Source: Corylus avellana (Eukaryota > Streptophyta > Magnoliopsida > Fagales > Betulaceae). Taken from it: a stretch of DNA of 64,000 nt. Below the pieces are notes generated by a model. It searched no databases, was not told where the DNA came from, and saw only the letters and a list, made by a program, of their open reading frames with translations. Each line of letters begins with the position of its first letter. Positions within the stretch are counted from its first letter, which is position 1. Shown here one piece after another: positions 33,142 to 45,723 of this stretch. Position numbers and translations under genes: made by a program. Location: contig NC_081549.1 in the NCBI RefSeq assembly GCF_901000735.1, positions 20,349,584 through 20,413,583 of the forward strand, written 5' to 3'.

Positions 33142-34992
33142 TTAAGTAGACTTTGATGAATAATTGGGGATGACGATCTCGCAACAATATTTGTGTGGAG
33201 TCTCACAATAAGATATAGACGGGCTACCGCACATGGCCATGCAGCTATGATACCCACAATTAAGAAAATTAAAGCAATTATAACCATTGACGATTCCTGT
33301 TATTCAGAAGAGAAAAGGAAAAAAAAAAAAACCAAAGCAATTAACTAATAAGACAAATATAATAGTCTCCTAATGGTGCTACCGTACATATATTGTAACA
33401 TTACAAGTTAAAAGGAAATAACTACAACTACGTACAGTCAAAACACAAAATCAATTACGATGTTCAATCAATTGTTTGTAGATTCCAATTGTTTTCTATC
33501 CCATGTATATAGCAAAGGATAAGCACGATATGTCTTAATCAAATACCTTAGAGAATAACTTCAATACGGTTGTGGCACAAACCCTCCTCTTTGTGCCCAC
33601 CAATCAAGATATGACACCTAAGTCCATTATACCAAAACCTAGGCTTAGAAAAAAAAAAATATATATATATATATACAACCATATCTGATAATACCAAATA
33701 TGAGCCAAAAAAATAAAAATAAAAACTTAAAAAGTGGCTGCCGGCCACCACAAGTGGGTGGGGGAGGGGTGGTGCAAAAAAAAAAACTTAAAAGGTAGCT
33801 GCCGGCCACCCAAGTGGGAGAGGGGTGGCCGCGCGCTACCCCAGCCACATAGGAGAATCAAATAATATTAAAAACTATCTTGGATAAAACTCTTTCTCCA
33901 ACTTTAAACGGTTTATTCTTAGGAAAAATAGACAGAATACAAATATTCAATTACATTATGGGTAGAGATTTTTTGGGTCGTGTGATGAGCATTGAGTAGC
34001 TAAAACTTCAATAAAAATTTAAAGAGACATCAATAAATTTTGATCTCAACTGCCAATTTTTATCATTTGCATGAGACATTGATTGGTTTAACATTCAATG
34101 CTAATTATGCTACGCATGTGCTGATGTCCACACACAGACATAATATAGAAATTATTCCAGACGTTCAAAATATGGAAATTTTGCTAAACAAGTCCACCGT
34201 TCAAAATAAAATAGGACAAACATTAAATGTTAAGAAGATAAAAAGTTTCTGAATTACAAACTCCTATCTTTATAAGTTTCCATTATTTTCTCTCTATTTC
34301 TCTATTCTCAGTCTTATTCAAATTTGAATTATTATCTTTTTCTCCAATTTCATTATTTTCCAACAACTCACTTTTCAAGGGATTAAAATCATTTCATAGT
34401 TGATTAGTGATTAAAAAAAGAAAAAGAAAAAGGTTAGTTACCACAAATTCAATCAACCACTCGTATTAATTTTTACAATATATTTAATATATTTAAATTT
34501 AATAAATATAAACTTTCTTACAATATAATTTAAAGATATTTAAATTTAAGCATGATATGTGTACCACACTACAAAAAAAAAGTGCATGTGGCCAATTTTC
34601 TGAATTTTGAATGTCAAAACAATATTCTTGAATGAATATTCTGGTTTTTAGCACCAAACAAGATTTAGCAACTAGTAAGAAATTTTTTGGTTTTTTTTTT
34701 TTAAGAAATAAAAGGAACTAGTAAGAAAATTAATACACTAATATGAAAAATTAAATAAAAATAAACTTGAATGTTAAGACTTCGTTCTTTATTGAATATA
34801 AAGAACAAGTCTTTTTGTGCGCTAAACAACTATTAAGATATGTGCGAATATTAATATTGCAATATAAACAAACTTAACATAATTAATAAGAATGAACATT
34901 TATATGAAGGAGAGGAAACAATACCAAAAGAGACAGAGAGAACTAGCAAATTAAGTCACCATAAGAAGAGAGAATGCTGCCGAGTATTTCAT
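33142..34992 (-). pseudogene. DEFL-2: broken defensin-like peptide gene
   Basis: Exon 1 (34925-34992) starts MKYSAAFSLLMVT, then hits TAA because of a 4-bp insertion (aatt) relative to the orphan exon at 14372; the frame after it is shifted. Exon 2 (33142-33296) keeps its AG acceptor and reads NGYNCFNFLNCGYHSC, MAMCGSPSISYC, HKYCCEIVIP. One of the triple cysteines is now Tyr, and the normal stop is lost so the tail extends to YSSKST. Two independent kinds of damage point to a pseudogene. Homologous to DEFL-1. Confidence 0.78.
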
Positions 34993-35049
34993 ATTGAAAT
35001 GAAGAAAGTGCATTAAAATGCTTCACTTTAACCTTAAAATGAATGAAAA

Positions 35050-35050
<1 letters not shown>

Positions 35051-35090
<40 letters not shown>
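35051..35090. repeat. (CA)n(TA)n microsatellite
   Basis: Compound dinucleotide repeat that abuts the truncated UGT exon. The right-hand copy (43881-43921) is 2 bp longer, a useful marker between the two duplicated blocks. Confidence 0.95.
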
Positions 35091-35091
<1 letters not shown>

Positions 35092-35199
35092 GACGTGGAG
35101 GCCTGCATGGCATAGGAGCGCAGCTAATCCCACCATGGGTTTGATGTGGCCTTGTGCAGGGAACGGCCACACCAGAACATGAGGCTGCTGATCATCCAT
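35091..35199 (-). pseudogene. Truncated UGT first exon (UGT-2 type), copy 1
   Basis: From the ATG at 35199 it reads [20 protein letters not shown], then [16 protein letters not shown] and stops at a (TA)n/(CA)n microsatellite. It differs by a few residues from the start of UGT-2, and its 5' flank (35260-35400) also matches UGT-2. The remaining about 440 aa are gone. It proves that a UGT-2-like gene once stood between DEFL-2 and UGT-4. Confidence 0.88.
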
Positions 35200-35620
35200 C
35201 TTAAGAGGACTGATGCAGAGGCAGCAAACACTAATCGTCTCTGTGGGAGATTGCTAGTTTAACTCATGCTGTTGCCTACACTTGCTGGAGGATTAGTGGA
35301 GAACTGGAGATAATAAAGTAATTCCCTCCTCCCATGTTGTCATGATGTGCATCTTATTTTAATGTAATCATTGTCATCTAATCTTTATTTGAATGTCTAG
35401 CTAGTTAGCTAATAGATTAATTAATATGTCTAGTTATCTGTTTCTCCTTCGCGTTAAAGCATTTATTCTTAAATATTATATTAATAGGACGTTTGACCAA
35501 TAAAATGTTTCAAATTAATGACGTTTTTAAAAAATGTCACTATTTCAAACATTATTAAATAATTAAGTTTTTTTTTTTTTTTTTAATAGTGACATACATC
35601 TTGGGGACTTGGTGTAATGA

Positions 35621-36903
35621 CAGGGCGGACGTGCGTGTGTAGGTGGGGAGACGAATGTCCCCTCAAAATTTTTGAAAATTTTGTTACCGTAGGTATATAT
35701 ATATTCCAAATCTCGAAATGTGTCCCTTCAAATCACTAAAAAATGTCCCCTCAAATTGTTTTTTTATTCATTTTATCTCCGGTCCCACTCTCTCTCACCA
35801 AATATTCTCCGGCAACTTGTCCCCGCTAAAAACATTTTTTATTCATTTAATCTTTAGCATTATTTTCTCTTTCTTGTCTCCAAGGGATAACTCAATCGAC
35901 TGTGAATCACGCTTTATGAAGTGGAGATCACTAGTTCAAATCCTTTTTCTCTATTCTCTTGTGTTGATATGTCAAAAAAAAAACAAAAGGAACTACCCTC
36001 TCTCACCAAAAAAGAATCTTCAGCATTGTCCCACCAAAAATATTTTTTATTCCCTTTACCTTTTATCTTCGAGGAGAAGGTACCCTCCCTTAGCTACCTA
36101 AGTCTAACCGGATGCCATACTGGAGAAGATTCTCAAGGGAGTATTTGACCGATTTTTTCTTGCATAGCTCGTTTGATTAGAACTCGTTCAAATTCTCGCT
36201 CCTGAAGAGTGCGCCCAGGCTCGCCCAACGGCATCCAGGTTCTTCATCTCCCACATCTTTTTTCTTTTTCTTTTTCTTTTTTTTCGATTAATAGTTAGTC
36301 TCTTTTTCTTTTTTTGTTCCTTTTTTTTTCATTTTCTTTTTTTAAGTTTGAGTAGCTAATTTGACAAAACAGAACAAATTAAGATTAATTGTTTCTTAAT
36401 ACGTTGCTAACATCCCAAGATTAATTGTTTCAGTGAAATTAGTGTTGTATTGCTATTTTAATTTGTTTTTTACACAGAGAATGTTTATAAGAAAAATGTT
36501 AATTAATGACCAGTTTATAATGAATAATTTTAAAAACTAGCCCTTGTTTAAATAAAATAAAATTGAATTGGGTGGGACACTTGGGCTTTGTTTGGAATTA
36601 TTGCAAGCTGCAGCGGCTTGTCTCATACTCTCAGGCTCAGCAATCAGCATTATTGTGCATTATTGTAGTTAGGAGCTTTGGGGCATTTTGTTAGGAGGAA
36701 CAATTTACCCTCAAAGGTACCATTTTTTTTTAACCATATAGATTATACTTAGTTTATATTGCTAATAATTGATGCTATTGTATGTTTGTAATGCCATAAA
36801 ATTAAGATTTTTAATAAATATTTTTACTGTCTTTTGATGTAGGAAAATTATGTAAAAACAAAAAAAAATTCACCGCACTCAAAATCTTGGTTCCGCCCCC
36901 ATG
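35621..36903. mobile_element. Non-autonomous hAT-type element in UGT-4 3' region (1283 bp)
   Basis: Starts CAGGGCGGAC and ends TTCCGCCCCCATG, with flanks tgtaatga (35613-35620) and tgtaacga (36904-36911), an 8-bp duplication with one change. UGT-7 keeps the uninterrupted site (cttggtgtaacgataagacc, about 52169). No transposase frame; a SINE lies inside. Confidence 0.75.
35879..35985 (+). mobile_element. tRNA-derived SINE inside the hAT element
   Basis: A-box-like ggataactcaatcgac and B-box-like actagttcaaatcc about 45 bp apart, followed by ttgtgttgatatgtc and an A-rich tail. Same family as 18260-18395. Duplicate at about 44709-44805. Confidence 0.7.
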
Positions 36904-37254
36904 TGTAACGATAAGACCATCTTTTATGTGTTGAATGTAAAAATGGATTAGATATGAAATGTCTGATTAATTACTTGACAATTGACATCGATCAGACAAC
37001 TATCTCCACGGCCGCCCCGCTCTCTTATATGCCCTTTCCTCGATCTACTTGCAAGAAAAATCACTGACGAAAAGGAGAATTTCTGATCAATGGCAGAACA
37101 ACTACATGGGTGCATATTCATTTCAACAAAATATTAAATGGTTGGGTCATCGAGGTTTTAATTTTGTCAATCGTTGTTTCAATTATTTGAAAATAACCCA
37201 AAATTAATAGCTAAAATATTTGAATATTTTTATGTACAAAGATAATGCTTAGAG

Positions 37255-37740
37255 TTTTTTGTTTTGACGTAAAATATTTTTTTTTGTTAGAAAATATTTT
37301 TAGCGGAAAATATTTTCTTTAAAAGTGATTTTTTAAAACATTTTTCAGCGTTTGACGCGTATGGTAGTGTTTCGTTTGGGTCCCAATGATATCTTAGTTG
37401 GGTCCTGACGAGTCCCAATTGAGTCCTGGCAAATCCTAACCGGGCCTCGGCAGGTTCAAACTCAGACCTGACAGTGTGGGAGACCGAGTTTTATGGTTGC
37501 CCAGTAAAGTCCCATCAACATCCTAGCTAGGTCTATCGATTTGAAAATGAGAAACTTAAAGTCAGATAATGGTTTATGGTTTTCAAAAATTGAGACAATT
37601 TTACTAAAATTAAATAAGTTTTTTGGGTCAAACGAAAAATATTTTCCATCGATTATTATTATTTTTTTCACACCAATCACCAATATATATATATTCAGAA
37701 ATTATTTTATGCCAAATCAAACCGAGACTTTGTCTCTATC
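37255..37740. repeat. Unit repeat R3 in UGT 3' flank (copy 2)
   Basis: AAAATATTTT-rich arms around a gggtcccaatgat / gagtcccaattg type degenerate repeat (about 37375-37520). Same location relative to UGT-4 as copy 1 relative to UGT-3. Confidence 0.5.
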
Positions 37741-38076
37741 AATTAATCAACCCAATTCACAAGTGAGAGTGATCTAGATTGCAAGGGTGATTGGTGTTTC
37801 TCTTTTTCTATGAAGTAGCTAGAATAGTATTTTGCGACTGATAAGTTTTTCATGCATAACGAAACACCAAAAATATACAAAAATAGCAAGTTGAATATTT
37901 TAAAATTTGAGAAAAACAAAACAACCTGAGCCAAATCTTATTATATACCATTGATTCGTTAATTTATCAAATGCCAAACACGTAAACACAACAACAAAAA
38001 CATATATGAGTACCATTATTTACGTACGTACATGCATGCATAATGCATTAAGACTTATGGAAAAAAAGGTCGTAAA

Positions 38077-39984
38077 TCATATTTCTTTTATGTCTTCAAT
38101 AAGCTTGTCCAAATTGTGGTAGGAAGATCCACCATGGTTGACACAATCATGAGCCAATTTCACAATCGGATCCATTGACCTCATCATTTCCTCCCTTCTC
38201 GCCTCCATCACTGCTCTTATCATCCTCTCAATCGTCGATCTATCACACGTGTCCTTCATGTCAAGGCCAATTCTCCATACCTCACTAACCCACCTGCTAT
38301 TAATTTGCTGGTCGGCGAGTGTGGGCCAACAAACCATAGGGACCCCAGCAACAATGCCCTCTAGGGTTGAGTTCCAGCCATTATGGGTCAAAAACCCACC
38401 CACCGCCTGATGGGCCAAGACTTCTTCTTGTGGAGCCCAATCCACCAAAAAGCCCCTTTCTTTGGTGCCCTCTTGTAGCTCCTCTGGTATTGGGTGCTCT
38501 GCTTCCGCACCCTCAATGTCATCACGCCGTACAACCCATAAAAACGGCTTGCCACTGTTGACCAGGCCATGCCAAAACTCCAACAACTGACTACGTTTCA
38601 TCAACCCCGTGGTGCCGAAGCTGACGTAAACAACGGATCTTAACGATTGTGAATCGAGCCAGGTTATGCAACTGCGGTCCGCTTCGCATAAATTATTAAA
38701 GGACGATAAAGACTGTAAGATGTCATGTTTAATACGGGATGTCAGAAGAGCAGTGAGAGGTCCAATTGTGTAAATTTTAGAAAAGAGAGGGGCGATGTAA
38801 GAGAGAGTGGGATCTTCGAGGTGGTCAAAGGTGTTGAGTATGAGAGCCGAAGTTTGAGTCATGGCCTTGATCTGCTCGACGTAGAATTGAAAGATGGGGC
38901 TATCCAATTGTCGTCTACAAATACTGGGTAAATCTCGACGTCGCAAAAGGCCTTCTATACCTGGCACGCCTTTGATCATCCGATCCATATCGTCATCTGC
39001 TACAGTTTCATGAAAGACATTAGCATTTATTAGTCTCTGAAAATTTTTATTTTATTTTATTTTTTCAAATTTTCAATAATTTGAACAATAATTATTATTA
39101 TGAAAGAGTTTATATAAATTTGAATTAACAAACCACATACTTAATTAGTTGGATGAATCACATAAAAATTTCTTCACATTTCATATCCTAATTACTAAGA
39201 ATATTTGATGCATCCAATCCAAGCGCGGTCTGCATTACTCTTGGACTTGGAATATTTAAGTTTCCTAAAGCCTTTTCTTAAATCCTTGTTATCAATGGAG
39301 CCATGAAACAAGGGAAAGGAACAAAGAGCCGGCTGCTTAATTGCTTCAGTCTTTCCAACACGACAGCCGATCGACAGGCATAAAGTTTTGATTTTTGTCG
39401 CATCTTCTACAAGATGTTCGCTGTTTTCACTTTGGAATATTCTCAAACAATGTAAGTAAAAAAGAAAACCCTAAGTGATTTACACACTTACCCTCACCTC
39501 CTACAGGGAGCTGACCTTCCTCAATGAGCTTCGGGAGGCAGAGAAAAGGCCACAAGCAGCAAGGACTGAAGGCCCAAAACGTAATTACGCGAACGCCCAA
39601 TTCCTTAGCAATATCAACTGCGAAGGACATAATGCCATCGGCTATTACACAAGTGACCGGACGCTCGGACTTTGTGCTCAACTCAGCGAGCAGATCGCGG
39701 AAGCGTGGCTTGGTGACGGACTTGAGCGAGATCATTAACTCCCCAATAAGCTTCATATTGCGGGGGTGATCGGTGGGTAGGCCATCGGAGATGGAGTCAA
39801 AGTGGAGGGTGGGAAAGTGAGAAGAGGGCTGTGGTAGGCGAGTGAGGCTGCGATGCATGTGGTCGGTGTTGAGGAAAGTAACGTGGAGGCCAGCCTGGCA
39901 TAGGAGCTCTGCTAGGCTGAGCAAGGGTTTGATGTGGCCTAGTGCAGGGAACGGCAAGAGCAGTATATGTGGTTGCTGCTCCAT
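38077..39984 (-). CDS. UGT-4: family-1 UDP-glycosyltransferase (UGT709-like), 470-471 aa
   Basis: Exons 39492-39984 and 38077-38999 (or 38996, TAGCAG tandem acceptor), 492-bp intron. Start MEQQPHILLLPFPALGHIKP: catalytic His kept, preceding Gln changed to Leu, as in UGT-5 to UGT-7. PSPG: WAPQEEVLAHQAVGGF, HNGWNSTLEG, WPTLADQ with Gln44. Compared with UGT-5 and UGT-6 it has SRIKHDILQS, CITWLD and MEARREEMMRSMDPIV, and these differences fall within one 0.8-kb block of exon 2. The PSPG box itself is intact, so nothing suggests loss of function. Confidence 0.92.
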
Positions 39985-40176
39985 CTTTCAGGGCTCTCTA
40001 ATCTCTATCCATTAAGGGTTTTTTTGTTAAAGTAAAGTCACTCATCATGCTCCACTTATCACTAATGCTTGGTTAGTGAATGGGATTGTCTACTAAAGGA
40101 TCTTGTTGCATCTTCCCAGATATGATGAGATACATCATATCTTTAGTATTTATATTCAAGTTATGCTTTGGTATTA

Positions 40177-40322
40177 GGGTGAATAAAAACAACATGCGGC
40201 ATGCTGCACAGACCGCGTGCAAAAAGTTTTTTTTTTTCTTTTTTTTTTTTGGTATTAAAATATTAAAAAAAAAAAATTATTCACGGCGTGCTAAGCACGT
40301 CATGTAACCTGTATCATGGCTC
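40177..40322. repeat. 146-bp insertion with 9-bp target duplication upstream of UGT-4
   Basis: Flanked by ttggtatta at 40168-40176 and 40323-40331. The matching region upstream of UGT-3 (about 29163) has a single ttggtatta. The insert contains gggtgaataaaaac, a poly(T) tract and an inverted ttattcac. The 9-bp duplication suggests a MULE-like origin, but clear inverted ends are lacking. Confidence 0.6.
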
Positions 40323-40854
40323 TTGGTATTACATTCAAGATATGCTTTAGTATTATCTTTAGTATTATATTTAGGATATGATCTTTAGTATCTTGATGTC
40401 TATTTTTTAGATTTAGTTTACTATATATATAGGTGCAAGCACCTCGTGTAATATTAAGTTATTAATCACATTTACATTTTCAGTACAAAAGTTTTCATTT
40501 TTTGTTAAATTATTGTCCATCTTAAATGATAATATAAGGTCAAAGATGCGCATTGAACTAATTAGATGCTCCTTTCCGTTTTATATGCAGCAAATTAAGG
40601 GTCCAGGGGCGTGGCCAATGCAGGGCGAGAGGGGGGGCAACTTAATCTCTCGCCCCCGCCTAAAAAATTCACGCTAATTGCAGGTCTTAAAACTTTTTTC
40701 TTTTTATAATTATGACAGGAACCCCAATTACTCGACAAAATTTGTTCTTTTAATAAATAAATAAATAAAATCACCCATTTGTTCTACAACATATCATAAA
40801 TTATCTTATTTTCCTTCATGATTTTTTGAATAATTCTATAAGTTAGTCTTGTGT

Positions 40855-41010
40855 CTCTTTTGTGGCATTCTATGAATGAAATAACTTTTAAAATCATAAT
40901 TTGATCAAAATTTAATAATGATCAATCATAAGTTCAATAATAATTTTAAAAGCTAGCTACATCATTTTTAAAGTGACATCAAAACACAAAAGTAACTTCT
41001 AACATTATAC
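40855..41010. repeat. Hairpin MITE, family M1 (copy 3)
   Basis: Counterpart of 30075-30220 in the UGT-4 upstream region, with atttaataatgatcaatca in the centre. Confidence 0.55.
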
Positions 41011-41618
41011 TCTTAATTTTTCTAGCAAATAGATAGAGGAAAGAATTGGATTACAAGAGCGGGGTTCGAGGTGATAAACGTAATCAAACCTTTCCCAACC
41101 ACTGCGATTTCACATTCAACCTTTTAAGGCAAACATTTAGTTTATTAGCTCGAGACTTAAGTGCGTTAATTACTATGATTTTGTATATTAAAAGTCCGAT
41201 TTTAAATTAAATTGTAAAAAATATATTGTTTGGGAGTGCTTTCCTTTAAAATACATTTTGAAGACCTAGAAAAAATTGATGCAAAGAAGGAATAGGTGTG
41301 TTTTAAAAAACCTACGGTTTTAAAAGCTAAATTACGATTTTACCAAAAGCTTAATTGCATTTTAAATTGCAAATGAAACGGATCACCTTAAAATATAGTT
41401 TTGATAACAAAGAGATAACTCTCCTACTGGATTAGGGAATCCGTAAAGATGAGTTTTAAAGGCGAAGGGATCCAGTTGCGAAATAAAGCCCACAGGACAC
41501 TTTACCGTATGTATTATGTCGACCGTTGCTGTAAAGGCAGCATTGTCTTAAGAAACAGACTTACATAAATGCTTGAAGGTTAGGCCTTATTTCAGGTGTC
41601 TGGGTTTACTTTGTGCAT

Positions 41619-41718
41619 NNNNNNNNNNNNNNNNNNNNNNNNNNNNNNNNNNNNNNNNNNNNNNNNNNNNNNNNNNNNNNNNNNNNNNNNNNNNNNNNNN
41701 NNNNNNNNNNNNNNNNNN
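41619..41718. other. Assembly gap (100 N)
   Basis: Exactly 100 N, followed by a poly(T) run. By comparison with 30864-32837, as much as 2 kb could be missing here. Confidence 0.99.
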
Positions 41719-42074
41719 TTTTTTTTTTTTTTTTTTTTTTTTCATTTAACTGGTGATCTATTACTTTTGTGATTGCTTCTAGGTAGTGAATGAACCGGCA
41801 GATGTTCACTGTCTTGTTGTAGAGATGTCCACAGTCCACACGATCTAAACTTATCGTTTGCCATGCCCTTACAAATGAAATCTCAAGTTGGATTTTTTTG
41901 TTTTTTTTTTTTTTTGTATTATGTGTGAGTCACTAATAATATTATAAAAAATTAATGTTACTAATAATACCAGAGCATTGTTTTATTCATTTCAATTTAT
42001 TCACTACAAGACTTTAATTAATTAATTATTTCATGATCGAGCAAGAGTACTAAAACTTCAGTAGACTTTGATGA

Positions 42075-43821
42075 TCAATTGGGGATGATGATCTCGCAAC
42101 AACATTTGTGTGGAGTCTCACAATAAGATATAGACGGGCTACCGCACATGGCCATGCAGCTATGATACCCACAATTAGGAAAATTAAAGCAATTATAACC
42201 ATTGACGATTCCGGTTATTCAGGAAAAAAAAAAAAGCAATTAACTAATAAGACAAATATAATAGTTTCTTTATGGTGCTACCGTACATATATGTATATTG
42301 TAACATTACAAGTTAAAGGAAATAACTACAACTACAGTCAAAACACAAAATCAATTACCATGTTCAATCAATTGTTTGTAGATTCCAATTGTTTTCTATC
42401 CCATGTATTTAGTGAAGGATAAGCGCGATATGTCTTAATCAAATACCTTAGAGAATAACTTCAATACGGTTGTGACACAAACTCACTCCTTTGTGCTCAC
42501 AAATTAGGATGTGATACGTAAGCCCATCATACTAAACCTAAGCTTAGAAAAAAAAAAAAAAAAAAAAAATACAACCACATCTGGTCATAGCAAATACGAG
42601 CCAAACAAAAAAAAACTTAAAAGGTAGCTGCCGGCCACCCAAGTGGGAGAGGGGTGGCCGCGCGCTACCCCAGCCACATAGGAGAATCAAATAATATTAA
42701 AAACTATCTTGGATAAAACTCTTTCTCCAACTTTAAACGGTTTATTCTTAGGAAAAATAGACAGAATACAAATATTCAATTACATTATGGGTAGAGATTT
42801 TTTGGGTCGTGTGATGAGCATTGAGTAGCTAAAACTTCAATAAAAATTTAAAGAGACATCAATAAATTTTGATCTCAACTGCCAATTTTTATCATTTGCA
42901 TGAGACATTGATTGGTTTAACATTCAATGCTAATTATGCTACGCATGTGCTGATGTCCACACACAGACATAATATAGAAATTATTCCAGACGTTCAAAAT
43001 ATGGAAATTTTGCTAAACAAGTCCACCGTTCAAAATAAAATAGGACAAACATTAAATGTTAAGAAGATAAAAAGTTTCTGAATTACAAACTCCTATCTTT
43101 ATAAGTTTCCATTATTTTCTCTCTATTTCTCTATTCTCAGTCTTATTCAAATTTGAATTATTATCTTTTTCTCCAATTTCATTATTTTCCAACAACTCAC
43201 TTTTCAAGGGATTAAAATCATTTCATAGTTGATTAGTGATTAAAAAAAGAAAAAGAAAAAGGTTAGTTACCACAAATTCAATCAACCACTCGTATTAATT
43301 TTTACAATATATTTAATATATTTAAATTTAATAAATATAAACTTTCTTACAATATAATTTAAAGATATTTAAATTTAAGCATGATATGTGTACCACACTA
43401 CAAAAAAAAAGTGCATGTGGCCAATTTTCTGAATTTTGAATGTCAAAACAATATTCTTGAATGAATATTCTGGTTTTTAGCACCAAACAAGATTTAGCAA
43501 CTAGTAAGAAATTTTTTGGTTTTTTTTTTTTAAGAAATAAAAGGAACTAGTAAGAAAATTAATACACTAATATGAAAAATTAAATAAAAATAAACTTGAA
43601 TGTTAAGACTTCGTTCTTTATTGAATATAAAGAACAAGTCTTTTTGTGCGCTAAACAACTATTAAGATATGTGCGAATATTAATATTGCAATATAAACAA
43701 ACTTAACATAATTAATAAGAATGAACATTTATATGAAGGAGAGGAAACAATACCAAAAGAGACAGAGAGAACTAGCAAATTAAGTCACCATAAGAAGAGA
43801 GAATGCTGCCGAGTATTTCAT
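42075..43821 (-). pseudogene. DEFL-3: broken defensin-like peptide gene
   Basis: Exon 1 (43754-43821) carries the same 4-bp insertion and TAA as DEFL-2. Exon 2 (42075-42211) still encodes all eight cysteines (NGYNCFNFPNCGYHSC, MAMCGSPSISYC, HKCCCEIIIPN) and the normal stop. Its acceptor is AACCG instead of AACAG, so the AG is destroyed. DEFL-2 and DEFL-3 share the exon-1 lesion but have different exon-2 damage, which fits a shared early inactivation followed by separate decay. Confidence 0.78.
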
Positions 43822-43878
43822 ATTGAAATGAAGAAAGTGCATTAAAATGCTTCACTTTAACCTTAAAATGAATGAAAA

Positions 43879-43921
<43 letters not shown>

Positions 43922-43922
<1 letters not shown>

Positions 43923-44030
43923 GACGTGGAGGCCTGCATGGCATAGGAGCGCAGCTAATCCCACCATGGGTTTGATGTGGCCTTGTGCAGGGAACGGCCA
44001 CACCAGAACATGAGGCTGCTGATCATCCAT
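43922..44030 (-). pseudogene. Truncated UGT first exon (UGT-2 type), copy 2
   Basis: Identical in sequence to the fragment at 35091-35199, again cut off by the (CA)n(TA)n tract. A product of the segmental duplication. Confidence 0.88.
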
Positions 44031-44451
44031 CTTAAGAGGACTGATGCAGAGGCAGCAAACACTAATCGTCTCTGTGGGAGATTGCTAGTTTAACTCATGC
44101 TGTTGCCTACACTTGCTGGAGGATTAGTGGAGAACTGGAGATAATAAAGTAATTCCCTCCTCCCATGTTGTCATGATGTGCATCTTATTTTAATGTAATC
44201 ATTGTCATCTAATCTTTATTTGAATGTCTAGCTAGTTAGCTAATAGATTAATTAATATGTCTAGTTATCTGTTTCTCCTTCGCGTTAAAGCATTTATTCT
44301 TAAATATTATATTAATAGGACGTTTGACCAATAAAATGTTTCAAATTAATGACGTTTTTAAAAAATGTCACTATTTCAAACATTATTAAATAATTAAGTT
44401 TTTTTTTTTTTTTTTAATAGTGACATACATCTTGGGGACTTGGTGTAATGA

Positions 44452-45723
44452 CAGGGCGGACGTGCGTGTGTAGGTGGGGAGACGAATGTCCCCTCAAAAT
44501 TTTTGAAAATTTTGTTACCGTAGGTATATATATATTCCAAATCTCGAAATGTGTCCCTTCAAATCACTAAAAAATGTCCCCTCAAATTGTTTTTTTATTC
44601 ATTTTATCTCCGGTCCCACTCTCTCTCACCAAATATTCTCCGGCAACTTGTCCCCGCTAAAAACATTTTTTATTCATTTAATCTTTAGCATTATTTTCTC
44701 TTTCTTGTCTTCAAGGGATAACTCAATCGACTGTGAATCACGCCTTATGAAGTGGAGATCACTAGTTCAAATCCTTTCTCTCTATTCTCTTGTGTTGATA
44801 TGTCAAAAAAAACTACCCTCTCTCACCAAAAAAGAATCTTCAGCATTGTCCCACCAAAAATATTTTTTATTCCCTTTACCTTTTATCTTCGAGGAGAAGG
44901 TACCCTCCCTTAGCTACCTAAGTCTAACCGGATGCCATACTGGAGAAGATTCTCAAGGGAGTATTTGACCGATTTTTTCTTGCATAGCTCGTTTGATTAG
45001 AACTCGTTCAAATTCTCGCTCCTGAAGAGTGCGCCCAGGCTCGCCCAACGGCATCCAGGTTCTTCATCTCCCACATCTTTTTTCTTTTTCTTTTTCTTTT
45101 TTTTCGATTAATAGTTAGTCTCTTTTTCTTTTTTTGTTCCTTTTTTTTTCATTTTCTTTTTTTAAGTTTGAGTAGCTAATTTGACAAAACAGAACAAATT
45201 AAGATTAATTGTTTCTTAATACGTTGCTAACATCCCAAGATTAATTGTTTCAGTGAAATTAGTGTTGTATTGCTATTTTAATTTGTTTTTTACACAGAGA
45301 ATGTTTATAAGAAAAATGTTAATTAATGACCAGTTTATAATGAATAATTTTAAAAACTAGCCCTTGTTTAAATAAAATAAAATTGAATTGGGTGGGACAC
45401 TTGGGCTTTGTTTGGAATTATTGCAAGCTGCAGCGGCTTGTCTCATACTCTCAGGCTCAGCAATCAGCATTATTGTGCATTATTGTAGTTAGGAGCTTTG
45501 GGGCATTTTGTTAGGAGGAACAATTTACCCTCAAAGGTACCATTTTTTTTTAACCATATAGATTATACTTAGTTTATATTGCTAATAATTGATGCTATTG
45601 TATGTTTGTAATGCCATAAAATTAAGATTTTTAATAAATATTTTTACTGTCTTTTGATGTAGGAAAATTATGTAAAAACAAAAAAAAATTCACCGCACTC
45701 AAAATCTTGGTTCCGCCCCCATG
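44452..45723. mobile_element. Non-autonomous hAT-type element, duplicate copy
   Basis: Copy of 35621-36903 with the same flanks, 11 bp shorter because of a deletion next to the internal SINE tail (near 44807). Confidence 0.75.

Larger units (their letters stand above)
32838..39659. repeat. Large segmental duplication, left copy
   Basis: Pairs with 41719-48479. The outer part (32838 to about 33775) is diverged, roughly 17% by eye around 33560-33640. From about 33780 onward the copies are nearly identical: a few substitutions, one 11-bp and one 2-bp indel, apart from a cluster of changes in UGT exon 2. Contains DEFL-2, a truncated UGT exon, a hAT element, UGT-4 exon 2 and most of exon 1. Confidence 0.9.

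Noticed and set aside
34040..34252. 70-codon plus-strand frame repeated identically at 42869-43081
   Set aside because: Conservation is explained by the recent segmental duplication, and it lies in the DEFL intron on the other strand; no domain seen.
35718..36148. Plus-strand frames of 127 and 75 codons
   Set aside because: They lie in a non-autonomous hAT and run through a SINE; the duplicate has an 11-bp deletion that fuses them, which shows no coding constraint.
37462..37934. Short frames repeated at 46282-46754
   Set aside because: They fall in the R3 repeat and UGT 3' flank; identity comes from the duplication.
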